From positions 2,604,001 to 2,668,000 of the forward strand of contig LSAX01000001.1 of the NCBI GenBank assembly GCA_001557505.1: a stretch of DNA of 64,000 nucleotides, written 5' to 3'. Positions 34,056 to 45,740 of this stretch are shown here, piece after piece. Numbering within the stretch: the first letter of the stretch is position 1; every line of letters starts with the position of its first letter. The notes under the pieces were generated by a model, which was not told where the DNA came from, made no database searches, and worked only from the letters and a program-made list of their open reading frames with translations. Source of the DNA: Reticulascus tulasneorum (taxonomy: Eukaryota; Ascomycota; Sordariomycetes; Glomerellales; Reticulascaceae). A program made the position numbers and the translations under genes.

Positions 34056-35734
34056 GACTCAAATCAAACCTTTTGTCGCACGGAGTCTGCAGCCACATCA
34101 AGCCTCCGACTCCAAGGTTCGCTGGAGCGGTCGTACCACGGTGGGGTAATTGCAATGTGTTCCACCAAACGAGAGAAAAGAAAGCCGCATGAAGAAACTA
34201 AGCGGTATGAATGGATGCTCTATATGGTAAATCCAAAGAAAATGGAGCTCTTAAGGCGGATTGTGGACAAGCAGGAGGTAGAATAATAAGAGATCAGATA
34301 GCTTAGTACCAAACCATGGAATTGGGCTGGAGCGAGGGGTCAATATTCCCGCTTAAGCACGTCGAAGCGGAATAACCTTTTCAAAATCAAGCGAGGAGGA
34401 TCGTAACCAGAGTTCTGGGAGAGGTTTCGGGCAATTTGCAACAGAGAAATAGACTCCAATTGGCCCCTCAGCAACGTGGTGTCGTCTTCTTCAACGTCGT
34501 AATGGAAACATTCTCTCCTTGGAAAATGGCTTGGAGGCTCACTAGAGGCCCACTTGCGTCATAGGCCTGGAAGAGCTTGGATATGCTTGCAACTGATTGG
34601 CTCGGGATGTCCTGGAAAACTTGGAGAACGGGCTCCTTGGACCGCATAATAACATGTGAAGGTGCGCTCCAGAGTCCAGTAAACTGGCCCTGATTCGCTA
34701 GGCTACGACGGAAGAAAATGAACATGCGTGTGTAGGTAGAAGAAAAACACACATTTTGAGAGAAAGATGGGAGGTTAGAATGGAGCGATGAGGCCGGGAT
34801 GCGTTTGCAGAAGGAAGTAAAAAATTTATGCTGATCTAAAGCCCCGGGGGAGGGATTCTAAGACCTACTAGTTAGGTAGCGAATGGAGTACGGACGTCTG
34901 CTTCAAAAGTCTTGTCCTCTGCCAAGAAACACTACAACAAGGGTTTATTAAGCGAGAGCTGCTGAACCAATAAAATTGCTGGACTTTGTTGGTACGGTAC
35001 TTCTAAGATATAGCGATATAAGCCACTAAACCCCACTAAAGAACAATTATAATCACAAGGGCTTTACCAATTAGCTCAAGCTCTACAGGGCTCTCATATA
35101 CTATAAGAATAGTCAGATAACCACTATTTCTTAGCACTTAGGTACTTCACATCAGACAGGGTTAACCGGCTTTACTGACAAGGGTATCAAGAGTGGCGTC
35201 TTGGCAGAGGACATGACTTTTGAAACCGACCTCCGTACAGGCTACCTACCTTGCCTGCCACAACATCCAATGCTTACCTACCGTGCCTACCTATCATCCA
35301 TTTGTGGGGAACTGCCCCGACTTGAAGTGCTTTTGTCCAGGTAACCCCTGTAACGAAGGAAATCCAGGCCGCTTCTCCAGGCCTAGATGTACCGTATCAA
35401 GTACCCTACTTTTTAAGACAGCCGCTCACTGAGGCGGCATCCCGGCCACTCTCCAATGCCGAGGCTTTAAACCCTTCTGCAACCGAAACTCCATCCATCT
35501 TTGGATAGTTAGTCGAAATCGCAAGCTCCAGTCACCAGCCATCACGAAGCGAACGACACACTGCTTGCCATCAGCTCCTTTTCGAGAAATCATTTTAGCA
35601 GAGCCTTCTGCCGGTACTTCAGTCTCGAATTGGGGCACTCGGTCCTCTCAGGGAGCAGCTCCTTATTACGATGACCAGCTAGGCGCAGTCCTTACCGAAA
35701 CCTCAAAGCTGACGCGCTGAACGAGCTGGGAGCC
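34056..35734. other. divergent spacer (steryl-ester lipase / PEX6) with AT-rich patch
   Basis: A 1.7-kb spacer. A minus-strand frame at 34468-34725 (85 aa from its ATG) is coherent but matches nothing. From about 34910 to 35150 the sequence turns AT-rich, with short reading frames broken by stops, unlike its flanks, and could be a decayed transposon piece. TACCTACC motifs cluster at 35235-35300. The last 100 bp are the PEX6 leader. Confidence 0.4.
34910..35150. mobile_element. possible decayed repeat or transposon fragment
   Basis: A patch of about 240 bp is clearly richer in A+T than both neighbours. It consists of short peptides interrupted by TAA/TAG stops, as expected for old, mutated repeat copies in ascomycetes. 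No terminal repeat or recognisable domain is visible. The call rests on composition alone. Confidence 0.2.
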
Positions 35735-38700
35735 ATGACAACCCCCGAGGCGCTGGTAGCGCCGCATAGGAAGAGGAGGAGACGGCGCAGAGAGGACAAG
35801 GCGGCCATATCGGCCAGACTGGTTCTAGACGACCATGTGAAAGGCGATGTAGGTATTGTCTCGGAAGACCTCTTTGGAGATCTCTTCCCACACCTTCGTG
35901 ATGGTGAGTTGTGACTTGTGTCAGCACTTTTTGTCCCCCCTCGCTGAAGTGTTGCGTGGCACAGTAACATCCAATGATGAAGCCATACCAGAGGTCCATC
36001 ATGTTGCGATTGCGCCGTGGGCCCCGAGCTCATCCCCTACCGAGACGGCCTGGACCGTTGTCCCCGTAATAAAGTCTTCTGCTCTGGCGCACACGACCAT
36101 ACAGTTCTCTCCTTCGTCCCTAGCTCTGCAAAGTTTTGCAACCACTCTCCAGCAAGTTGCACCGTCCAAGCTCTCAAGTCATAGCAGGAGCGGGATCGAA
36201 ATTTTAATACTGGACGTCGTTGCTCTGTCGCTGGACACCGTTTTTGTTAGTCTGGAGAGTGAGTTGACAAAACGACTGGAGCAGGGTGAAGGGACATTCT
36301 ACAGAGACCACCCAAGCAACGCGAGAGGGAAGAGTGTCCGCTCGTCTTCGTCCGAAGACCATTTGACTGCTGCGTTACGAGTTGCATTGGGCAGTCTAAA
36401 GGTGCTCCATTCAGGGGACCTCTTCCCTCTCCCCTTGCCTCCCCACCCTGTTACCCATGTGCCGCCAAACCCTGGAAAGGTGGTGCTATGTGAGCCCGTG
36501 GGCCAAGGTATACTCTCGGCAAACACCAAGATTGTGTTGATGAGGGGTCGCGTTCATACCAAGCGTGGTCCTGGTCCTGCATCAATGTCTTCAAGTCGGA
36601 CGTTGAACGGCGTGCCCGAGGAGGACGAAGACACGGCCAACGATCAGTTTTACTCGGCTGCCGAAGACCGATACAAGACGGATGGTCCGGTCGATGACTT
36701 TGATTCGGTCACTGAGACGGAATCAGAAAACTCCGGCCTCGACCAGGACGACGAACTCTCAGACGACTCAATGGATGAGATGATATCTTTACAAGCACCA
36801 ACCTTGCCGACGACGAATGCTAGCGGGGTTTCCACAATGCAGCCTGGCACGCCCATGACTATCGGAAGAGGGAGAAAACCCAATGGCATCAGTACTCCAG
36901 GCTCCGTGTTCTCGAACTTTACTGCCACTACTGCTCGGCCAGATCGGCCTCGAGGGCGACTCTTCAAGTCACAGGGGTTGATGAGACCAATCCCGGCCGA
37001 TATTCTTCATCCTAAGCCTTCGCCAGAAGATGATGACGAGGCCAGAATATTCGTGGACATTTCGTCCCTGAGTAAAATTGGATGCTTCTCTGGTGACTGG
37101 ATTCGTGTCGAAGCGACCGAAGAACCCCCTATCAATGGATTCGGTGCTTTTGGACTTGGAAGTTTCGGGAATCTAGAGTCTGAAGAGTCAAACTGGAGGC
37201 CGGTGCGAGTCTATAGCTTGCCTGAAGGCTACTCTCAGCGGCCTGTGACAAGAATTCCCAGCGCCAAGCATGGCGAGCGAAGACTATCGTTCTTTGACTC
37301 TCAACTTCAAAGACCGTCCAGTCCGGCGGCTTATCTATCTCCAATTCTGCTTGCAAATTTGGATGGTCCACCATATTTACGGTTATCGCCACTCAAGCGC
37401 GGAACTTACCAGGGCAAAGGAACCCTTCCAAAGTTCACGAGCGCTTCCCGTCCTCCTTATGCCCGTGATATTACTATCCAGCATATCAGATCTCCCATTT
37501 CTGCAGAAAGAGTATATCAAACTGCTGTCCTAGGTGGCCTGAAGCGATACTTCGCCCAGAAGATCCGTCTAGTAAGAACGGGGGATCTCATTGCTGTTCC
37601 CGTTGACGCTCAGCTGGGGAGAGCTTTGCAGGAGATACCGAGCGCGGGCAATGGGTCAGAAGTTGATGATGTGATGGCTCTCACGGCGGGCAGCAGCCAG
37701 GACCGATCGTCCAGATTTGACCAAGTTGCCTGGTTCAAAGTGGGCCACATCCAGATACAGAAATCCGATGATGAAGAAGATCATGCAGGTGACCTATGGG
37801 GCTCTGTCGCTTGTATCGATAGCTCCTCAGTGGGAATGCACGGGTCAGGATTTGCTACCAGCCGTGTCCCAGGTACCACAGCAAGCACGTGGCAATATTA
37901 TCTGGGGGTAAAGAAGATCCCTGGCCGCTTTTCAGATTCGCCGGTGCTGGGTCTGCCCGAGCAGGAACGTCGACACATCCCACCTCTGAGACGACGCCTG
38001 CGAGAGCTCCTTGCAGCGGCGACAAGTCAAAGGGCTATACATTTCAAAATGCCTCCCGTGGCGATCCTTCTCACTTCTACCCATCGGCATATCGGCAAGG
38101 CAACTGTCGCATCGGATGCCTGCGCTGATATTGGGTTACACACATACACTATCGACTCTTACGATATCCTCAGTGAAGCTGGAGCAAGTGGAAGCGATGT
38201 TAAGACTGAAGGATTTTTGAGAACGCGCGCAGAACGAGCCATGAGCTGCGGTCCCGATTCTACGGCACTTCTAATAAGACACATCGAAGCATTGACGGCG
38301 GATAGGATGGTGTCGTCCATGAAAGAGATATTACTAGATGCTAGAGTCTTGATTGCTACAACCAGCGATGTCGACAAAGTGCCCGATGGTGTCAGGGGTC
38401 TCTTTACTCATGAGCTCGAGATGGGTGCTCCCGACGAAGCCGAGCGCGAGGGAATTCTGAGATCTGTCGTCGAGGATCGAGGTGTCAGTCTCGATCCCGA
38501 GGTTGACCTCAACAGCGTTGCTCTCAAGACTGCTGCATTGGTTGCTGGGGATCTGGTTGATGTTGTAGATCGCGCTCTCATCGCTCAACGATCACGACTG
38601 GAGCAGCTCTCCGTAAAGGCAACTCGTAATGAGGAACTCATCACAGTGCGAGACGTCCAAGTCGCGGGTGGTCCAATGGCCCGGTGCCTGACTAAAGCCG

Positions 38701-40016
38701 ACTTTGATGTCGCTGTCGAAGCTGCGCGCAAAAACTTTGCGGACGCCATAGGCGCTCCGAAGATCCCTAATGTAACCTGGGATGATGTTGGAGGTCTCAA
38801 CAACGTGAAGGAAGCAGTAATGGAAACCATTCAATTGCCGCTTGAACGGCCAGAACTATTCGCCAAGGGAATGAAGAAACGATCCGGCATCTTGTTCTAT
38901 GGCCCACCAGGAACAGGCAAGACACTCCTGGCCAAGGCAATTGCCACTGAGTACAGCCTCAATTTCTTCAGTGTCAAGGGCCCGGAACTATTGAACATGT
39001 ATATTGGCGAGTCCGAAGCGAATGTTCGGCGCGTATTCCAAAGAGCCCGAGATGCCAGGCCCTGCGTTGTTTTCTTTGACGAACTAGATTCCGTGGCGCC
39101 TAAGCGAGGAAACCAGGGCGATAGCGGAGGAGTCATGGATCGGATCGTCTCCCAGCTTCTTGCTGAATTGGATGGCATGTCTGGCGGCGAGGATACAGGC
39201 GGTGGTGTCTTCGTTATTGGCGCCACCAATCGACCTGACCTTCTCGATCCCGCGCTTCTTCGCCCAGGTCGATTTGACAAGATGCTATATCTAGGCGTGT
39301 CTGACACCCATAACAAGCAGCTCACAATCCTGGAAGCCTTGACCCGAAAGTACGTCCACTCTGCCCTAAGCGTTGATGCCCTTGGATAATTCGCTAACCT
39401 ATCTTACAGATTCACACTTCACCCCTCGGTTTCTCTCGCAAACGTTGCAGAACGCCTCCCTTTCACGTACACAGGCGCAGATTTCTACGCTTTGTGCAGC
39501 GATGCTATGCTCAAGGCCGTCACTCGACAGGCCGCAAGTGTGGATACGAAGATCCAAGTCATCAACTCGGATCCCCAAACCAAGCATCCGATCTCAACGG
39601 CGTTCTTCTTCGACCATTACGCCACGGCAGAGGATATCGCGGTCATGGTGACAGAGCAGGACTTCATGGACGCGCACAGGGAGCTTATCCCTAGCGTCAG
39701 CGCCGGCGAGCTGGCTCACTACGAGAAAGTGCGCGCCACGTTTGAGGGTGTGAGGGACAAGCCAGCAAGGCCTGCGGCTATGCTGCCGGGCGGGAGGGCA
39801 GTGTCCGGGTCATCTGTGGTATCCAAGACGAGCTCCAAAGGGAAGGGGAAGGCACCAGCAAAGGGTAAAGGCAAGGCGCTGGCTGTGGATAGTGATGACG
39901 AGTATGGGGAATCCGGGGAAGATATGACGGGTTCTAACGGCCAGACCAACGGGAAAGGCAAGGGTCTAGTTGGTTTCGAGGAGGGAAAAGCAAGTGATGA
40001 TGATGGGTTGTATTAG
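35735..40016 (+). CDS. PEX6: peroxisomal biogenesis AAA-ATPase Pex6
   Basis: With Pex1 it forms the hexameric motor that pulls ubiquitinated PTS receptors (Pex5) out of the peroxisomal membrane. Three exons: 35735-35903, 35965-39349 and 39410-40016, joined as 4161 nt (1386 aa). The N-terminal half carries the Pex6 N-domains with an acidic insert (about 250-310). The D1 ATPase region (about 740-960) lacks a Walker A, as is normal for Pex6. D2 is intact: Walker A GPPGTGKT (1036-1043), Walker B VVFFDELDS (Asp1095, Glu1096), second region GATNRPDLLDPALLRPGRFD. The tail (about 1310-1386) is Lys/Gly- and Asp-rich. Exon 1 was found by extending upstream to MTTPEALVAPHRKRRRRRED, a basic start typical of fungal Pex6; the joint reads LRDVTSNDEA. 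Confidence 0.94.
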
Positions 40017-40141
40017 GCAAACACCCCCGCCATGTAGCATAAACATAAAGAACTTGTCCAAATGATAGCCATCACATATCATACAATCAATACATTCCGG
40101 ATCTACCGTGCAAGTGAAGTAACTGCGATCAACGCCTTCTT

Positions 40142-41234
40142 TCACTTCTTCGCTTCAGCCTCTGCTTCCTCCGCCTCCGCCTCGGCTTCCTCCTCGGGCT
40201 CCTCCTCTATCGTCTCCGCCCTCTCGACCGCCCTGATTTCCTCGTCGGACGCAGACCTGATGACCGAGCCCATGTGCGATGTCACAGGCTTGTCGAAATC
40301 GGATGGCTTCCAGCTTGTCGACGTCGGCGACTGTATGCTTTCGCGCAGCCCATCCGCCTCGACTGCCGATTGCTTCCACGCTCCGGTGGTTGGCGATTGC
40401 AGGCCCGCAGGCTTGCTGTCTGACGAAATGGAACTCGATACAGTGGCTATGCTCGCCGTCGATTCCTTTCTGGAATGCTTCGTGTCTGCCTCGGCCGACT
40501 CTGGCTTCTCTTCGGCAGGGGGAGCCTCCGCTTTTGGCTCAGGCTCCTCCTTGCTCGCCTCCTTCTTAGTGTCGGCTTTGCCGTGGACTTTCTCCCTCAG
40601 CGATTGCAGCCGAAGTTCCTTAGCCTTCTGCGCCGCATCGGCGGCGATGCTCCTCATTGGGAGCGTCACCTTGGCCGCTACTGCCGATACGTCCGACTTG
40701 GGTTCCTTTTCCTTCTCGGGCTTTGCTCCTGCTGCTGTCGAACTTTCGGCTTCTGGTAGTGGCGGTGCGGTGGGCGCGGCCGCCGGTTTCGCAGGCGCGG
40801 GCACTGGCTTCGGGAGCTCTTTAGGCTTTTGGCCGATTGGTGGGATGGTGAATTCGTCGTAGAATATCTTTACGTTCTGCTTCAGCTCGCCGTATTCATT
40901 CCAATCCTCGATCTCGACAAGATCCTAGTTATGTATCAGCAGATGACTACTAGCAGTGCAGTGGAGATGGGCGGCATACACCGAGGACGAGTCCCATCTG
41001 GACGAGCCCAGGTAGCTTTCGAACGCGACCCGATTCATCTTTGCCCGCTCGTCGGCCCCAGAGCATGCGTGCCTTCTCGTCGGTAGCGATGTCGACCGCC
41101 TTGAACGGCACGCGATTCGCCCGCAGGATCGTCTCGAGCCGTGACGTGGCTGTCACTATGTGGGATGACCCGGCTGTGAGGGAGGTGAAAATGTACAGGG
41201 CGGGATCGGTCGAATAGGTAGTGGACGTAGCCAT
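40142..41234 (-). CDS. SH3BGR-type thioredoxin-fold protein with long acidic tail
   Basis: Two exons, 41234-40980 and 40924-40142, with a 55-nt intron (GTATGC...TAG), give 345 aa. The N-terminal about 115 residues look like a glutaredoxin-like SH3BGR domain: ALYIFTSLTAG, LETILRANRVPFKAVDIATD, ARMLWGRRAG and KLPGLVQMGLVLGDLVEIED. No CxxC redox motif is present, as in SH3BGR proteins. The rest is low complexity: Pro/Ala-rich, then Lys/Glu-rich, ending in a run of Glu-Ala repeats (EEEAEAEAEEAEAEAKK). SH3BGR proteins are thought to be adaptors; the role of this fungal version is unknown. Convergent with PEX6, only 125 bp apart. Confidence 0.72.
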
Positions 41235-44200
41235 GGTCGAGGTCTCTTCCAGGAGGTGATTGGCGTTCTAGGGTCAATGGCGATAGAGGCTGGGTGCGTC
41301 GTGTCTTACGTAGGGCAGATAAACGTTTACTGTATCTCGAGGGGCTAGATAAGTAGTAAGACCGAGTCGTACATAGGGTATAAAACGTTACTTAAAGCGG
41401 GCGACGTAGTAACTTTACCTTTAGATCATGGAGGGAGGTTAGGTTAGCACGGAAGGAAGCGTCGCATGCCAGCGGTCTAACGAAAGATGAAACCAGAAGC
41501 CTGCCAAGAGCTTCGGATTGGCTTGATGCGGGGGCGGGGCAGGAGGTTTCTTGAATCGTCATCCTCGTGCCCCAACTGATAAGGGTCCACGTTCGCAACC
41601 AGCCTCTCATCACTTCCATTAAATTACCTACAACTCCGCGAATGGTCAATTGGTTCGACAGACGAATCTATCCAATATTCGCCCAGAAACCTTGGCAACC
41701 GCCACCTTCTGTTGGAATCTCTTGCTTCACCTTCCAGAGCCCATTTCAATGTAGCACACGAGCCTTTTTCTTCCTTTGACACACAAATAATCACATAACA
41801 AATGCTCCCAACAAATACCTAGACCGAACGTGTAGGCTTCTGTGCTTGCGAGGAGTTTTCTTCAAGGCAGAAGCCTTCCCCAAGATCGCCGCCATATTTT
41901 GACTTACCTAGGTCAGCGACTGTCACGATTTTCGATGTTCTCCAGGTCATATCACGTGCCTCCATTTTCGGGAACTGAGATCCCATTTTTCACATTTTCG
42001 GGCTCCTCAGACTCTATACCTAATTCCAAGGCGAAGCCCATTACCTTTGGCATGTAGTAGGTGGGCAAACTTGCGTGGGGAGAAACGTTCGGCTTGGCAA
42101 TATGCTAACACAGGGCCGCATCTTCGACATCGTCGTTGTCCGTTGCTCCCCTGCTTAGCAAGCCCACGAGCATCACCAGGGCCTCGTAGCGATAGCCAGT
42201 CGCTGAACGTACAACCGCACCAATAGCCATACACCAAAACAGCAAAACCCAAGATAGGTCGAGTCCTTCGATTCCAGAGGTTGGCACATCACCCAGTTAC
42301 TCGGCATGGTCAACTCCACTATTGCTAAAGGTTTCCCTTATCAAGGACAAGCCGTCCAAGGTATTGCTGCCCAGCTTCTGCGCCTTTATGGTGTGAGCAT
42401 TGCCTGTCCCGGGGCAAAGCAATCTGTGTTTCCATACGATGTTTGCTGCGAGTGCAGGATTGTATGCATAATCCTTTCAGCGCTTTCAAACCAGGTCTTC
42501 AATTGAACATGGTCATCCTTTCCCTGGAGCAGTTCGAGGATGTGATGTGGCTTCGAACAACAAGAAGCCCAGCTTCGAGCCCAAGGCCAAAGCTGTCACT
42601 TCTCTCTGGAGATGGCTAGGGCCAGAGCCGATGGCTGCCAATTTACGCAGTTGAGCGATCGCCGGAGTCCCTAAGGATCCTATTCCACTTCTCTATGCTG
42701 TGAACCCAGTGGGTTTGAGAAACAGATGCAAGGGGATTGATTATCGGCTTGAGAATTCCGGCCCAGAGCTTGAGGACCGCCTTCGCTAAATCAGGCCCAG
42801 TGACGCGTGAATCTCTCGGGCAGGGAGACACCATGATCAAGGTTGGTGCGAGTCCTTGGAGCTGCCGTCGGCTCGTGAAAGCTGGCGCAGCCTCAAAGAC
42901 GCGTCGCCATGGGTTGACGCAGCTCATGTCCGATGCCGAAATAGCAGTGGGGTCTATAGTTTTATCAAGCGGAGCATCCTCATTTATCGTGATGAGCCTC
43001 ATCTTGAAAGACCGATGCTTATCTGTGACGTCTTTACAGATTACCTGGATGTTGAAATTGGTCGCGCGAGCAATTTGGGCTTGTGTTTCAGAGCCATGAC
43101 GCGCGGGGTTGTGCCCTTGAAGGGATCGTGATGAACCCCCAAGGTTGTCCAAGGTGGCACAACATTGCTCATTTGACTGGCAAGTATCGCTCTCCTGCAT
43201 CGCCCGCTGCCAATGTTCCTGATTACTACTAATCACTACAGTAGCAGCGTATGCTCATCTCATTATTTCAGGAACACAGATCGGCTCATGACTGCGAATG
43301 CTCGTGCTATGCACGTGAGATGGGATTCATGGGAGGCCCTGGCGATGCAGGGATACTTTTGGGAAGCCAAGATGCAAATCCCACGATCTGTCGGTAAATA
43401 CCCGGGAGGCTTCTTCCCAGTTCCAACTTCCATGGCACCGCGGAGGTCCAGCCGCTAGGATACCTGGCGAAAGTTTGCAGTGGCTCTGGCGAGAGCAAGG
43501 ATGGAATCCGAATGACAGGACGAAACGTGGCGACTGAGGAGGTGATCTGGCTCCTGATTGGCGACGCGGCGTCCCGCTGTTTGCCAACGGGGGCAGGATG
43601 TCTTTAGAGGCCAGGCTGTTCCTGCAGGAGGCTAGCAGGGGTTCCGGTGGAGATCTCCCAGGGCTTTCCAGGTACGAACCAGTGGGATTTGCAGGCGGTG
43701 CTGCTGGGCGCGCAATAATGGCGGCCACTGCCGACCCACACCGGCCAATCGCCGAGCATCCTGGACGACCATCACTATCTTCTTTTGGACGCGATGTGCC
43801 CAAGTGCCACCGAAGCTGCAAGGTACGGGCTGGCCATCCCGCAAGGGCTCGCCATCCTCGAGGGCTCACCACCCCTTTCATCCTATCATCCTGGGCCCCT
43901 CCCCACTCCTCTTCCCGGTTGTTCAAGCAGTTTGTTGGTATTGGCGCTGCCAGGTTTTTTGTTTCCTCTCACGCTTCTGCAAGAGAGCGGAGTTGGGAGG
44001 CAAGGCCGGAGCTGACGTGAAAAGAGCAGCAAACAAACAGACATCTCACGCAATGTCACCCAATACCACCAACGCAGACTGCAGAATTTTCCCGCGTCGG
44101 CCCTGATAAAAGGAGAATGCCCCTCTGCCCCTCCCACGCTTCCCGTTTCCCTCCCTCACCACCGCTTTTGCTCTCCTTTTCAGTGCGTTCAGTACCCACG

Positions 44201-44647
44201 TTCCCTTACCCCCTTACCTTGCTGCTGCAAATCGTGCCTCGCTGCACCTTACTTTCCCTCGCGCTATTGAATTAGCCCTCGTCAAAGGAAAACCAGACGT
44301 TTCGTCCGTCCCTTGGCATTGCATTCATTCTATCCCAACCGCAGGTCGCTGTCCATTCATCATTCCCTCAGTGGAGCATCAAAACGTTGTGGATCAACCC
44401 CAGCACTCAAATTCCAGGAACGCCAACTATCGACGCCCGGAAATCCATCCCTCGACCCGTGCCTTAATCTAGAGCCAAGCGCTTTGGATTTGACACCGCC
44501 ATCAGTTGTGGATTTACCCAGATTACCTGCATATCATCAGCCTCGTTGAGCTCTAAAAATTCCTCGGGTATTTCAAACATCAAGTCGCCAATCCGACTTG
44601 CATACTCCAAACGAGACGTCATCTCCATAAATCACTCGATATCAAAA
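41235..44647. other. 3.4-kb gene-poor region with unassigned frames
   Basis: No family was recognised. A minus-strand frame at 42643-43200 gives 185 aa from an ATG, and a plus-strand frame at about 42920-43131 (with IYRDEPHLERPMLICDVFTD) overlaps it; both look moderately coding-like but cannot both be real. Sequence from 43300 to 44000 is GC-rich and open on several frames for that reason. From 44100 to 44300 it is pyrimidine-rich, with a GATAAAAGG element near 44104, and is the likely promoter of the GPI protein gene. Confidence 0.4.
42643..43200 (-). CDS. doubtful open reading frame
   Basis: Frame of 185 aa from ATG (MQESDTCQSNEQ) to stop with mixed composition and no recognised domain. 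It contains five cysteines in the first third and a Pro/Leu-rich C-terminal half (AKAVLKLWAGILKPIINPLA). It is not supported by splice context or by similarity known to me, and an opposite-strand frame overlaps it. It could be chance, or the remains of a gene. Confidence 0.2.
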   Translation of the reverse strand: MQESDTCQSNEQCCATLDNLGGSSRSLQGHNPARHGSETQAQIARATNFNIQVICKDVTDKHRSFKMRLITINEDAPLDKTIDPTAISASDMSCVNPWRRVFEAAPAFTSRRQLQGLAPTLIMVSPCPRDSRVTGPDLAKAVLKLWAGILKPIINPLASVSQTHWVHSIEKWNRILRDSGDRSTA

Positions 44648-45097
44648 ATGCGTTTCACTAGCATCTTCGCGGTTCTGGCCGCCAGCGCCTCTTTCGTCTC
44701 TGCTCACGATGGGGAGCACGAGGGAACCACCACCAAGACCTCGACGACCACGAAGACGATTACTATCACGCAATGCAACCCGACCAAGACCGACTGCCCG
44801 CTGCACCACAGCACCACGTCGTCTTCGTCGTCTTCATCGTCTTTGTCTTCGTCGTCTTCGTACTACTTCCCAGTCTCCAACTCCACGAGCTCGTACGGGC
44901 CAACCGCCACCGCACCGGTCACCACCTTGACAGAGACTCTCTCTGGCCCAGTGACCAGGACCTCTACCGCTGTCGTCACAGTCTCGACCGGAGCCGGTGT
45001 CACCACCACCCGACTTCCGGCTGCAGCTGGAAGCGTTTTTGTGAACGGCGGCCTTCTCGCTGGTGCGCTGGGACTGGGTCTCGCTGCCCTTTACTAA
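44648..45097 (+). CDS. GPI-anchored Ser/Thr-rich cell-wall protein
   Basis: 149 aa. The start is the internal ATG at 44648, because it begins a clear signal peptide (MRFTSIFAVLAASASFVSA); the frame is open 34 codons upstream but that extension would bury the signal. The mature part begins HDGEHEG, then is dominated by Thr/Ser (TTTKTSTTTKTITIT, two CxxxxxxC cysteines in QCNPTKTDCPL, a Ser run of about 15) with sites for dense O-glycosylation. The C-terminus is a hydrophobic tail (LLAGALGLGLAALY) after small residues (NGG), a GPI-attachment signal. Expected at the plasma membrane or covalently in the wall. No catalytic domain. An (TCN)n tract at 44818-44865 encodes the Ser run. Confidence 0.85.
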   Translation: MRFTSIFAVLAASASFVSAHDGEHEGTTTKTSTTTKTITITQCNPTKTDCPLHHSTTSSSSSSSSLSSSSSYYFPVSNSTSSYGPTATAPVTTLTETLSGPVTRTSTAVVTVSTGAGVTTTRLPAAAGSVFVNGGLLAGALGLGLAALY

Positions 45098-45293
45098 GCT
45101 CTTTCTTCTCGACCAAACAATACCCTTTTAAGCTTAATTCACTTCTTGGTCACTTATCAATTTTTCATCTGGGGACGAGTTGCTTGCTGTAATTAACTTT
45201 TGGGGGCTTCGGAAAATGGGTTGGATCCATTTGGCTACCGGCTGGCACTTCACTTCTTGCCAACTAGACTTCTGGCGCACGATATGGTTGGAG

Positions 45294-45740
45294 TTATAGA
45301 GGGACAATGCTGCATACCATGCCAGATGCACATATTCTTGAAATGAAATGACAACTTGGATGACATTCGTTCATACTATCAGACTCTTGATTCATGAAAC
45401 CGTCTACGTGACACGCGCATGTTGAAGCAATAACTCCCTGGGGAGGCACCTGCAGCGTAACAGACAACAAGTAGACGAACTCATACCGCAACATCATTGA
45501 TATACCGATCTTGTCGCCCTCTTGATAGTGCCTTGACCTTGACAAAATGTCTACAGGGAGATTCAACACCATCACGTGCTCTAGGCTCTTGTGAAGATGG
45601 GGCAATGGGACGTTCTTGCCCGATCGGGGTTGCTGCATGTAACGTGGGGATAGAAGAGTTGACCTATCTTCGTGACTACATACCTCTCTAACCTTCCATT
45701 TCATATTCTCCAGCGAATCCTCGGTTAACGCATTACACAT
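45294..45740 (-). CDS. doubtful open reading frame, 148 aa
   Basis: Opens with MCNALTEDSLENMKWK and runs without introns to a stop just downstream of the GPI gene on the other strand. It contains a hydrophobic stretch (MMLRYEFVYLLSVTLQV) and several Cys/His residues near the C-terminus. No family recognised, and chance is likely. Confidence 0.2.
   Translation of the reverse strand: MCNALTEDSLENMKWKVREVCSHEDRSTLLSPRYMQQPRSGKNVPLPHLHKSLEHVMVLNLPVDILSRSRHYQEGDKIGISMMLRYEFVYLLSVTLQVPPQGVIASTCACHVDGFMNQESDSMNECHPSCHFISRICASGMVCSIVPL

Noticed and set aside
34468..34752. Minus-strand frame of 94 codons
   Set aside because: Starts with GTG, and the 85-codon ATG version has no recognisable domain; kept only as a remark in the spacer entry.
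35426..35638. Minus-strand frame of 70 codons upstream of PEX6
   Set aside because: Begins with GTG; only 55 codons remain from its first ATG, and no family or splice context supports it.
43327..44020. Several overlapping long frames on both strands
   Set aside because: GC-rich composition lowers stop frequency; peptides are low-quality and mutually exclusive.
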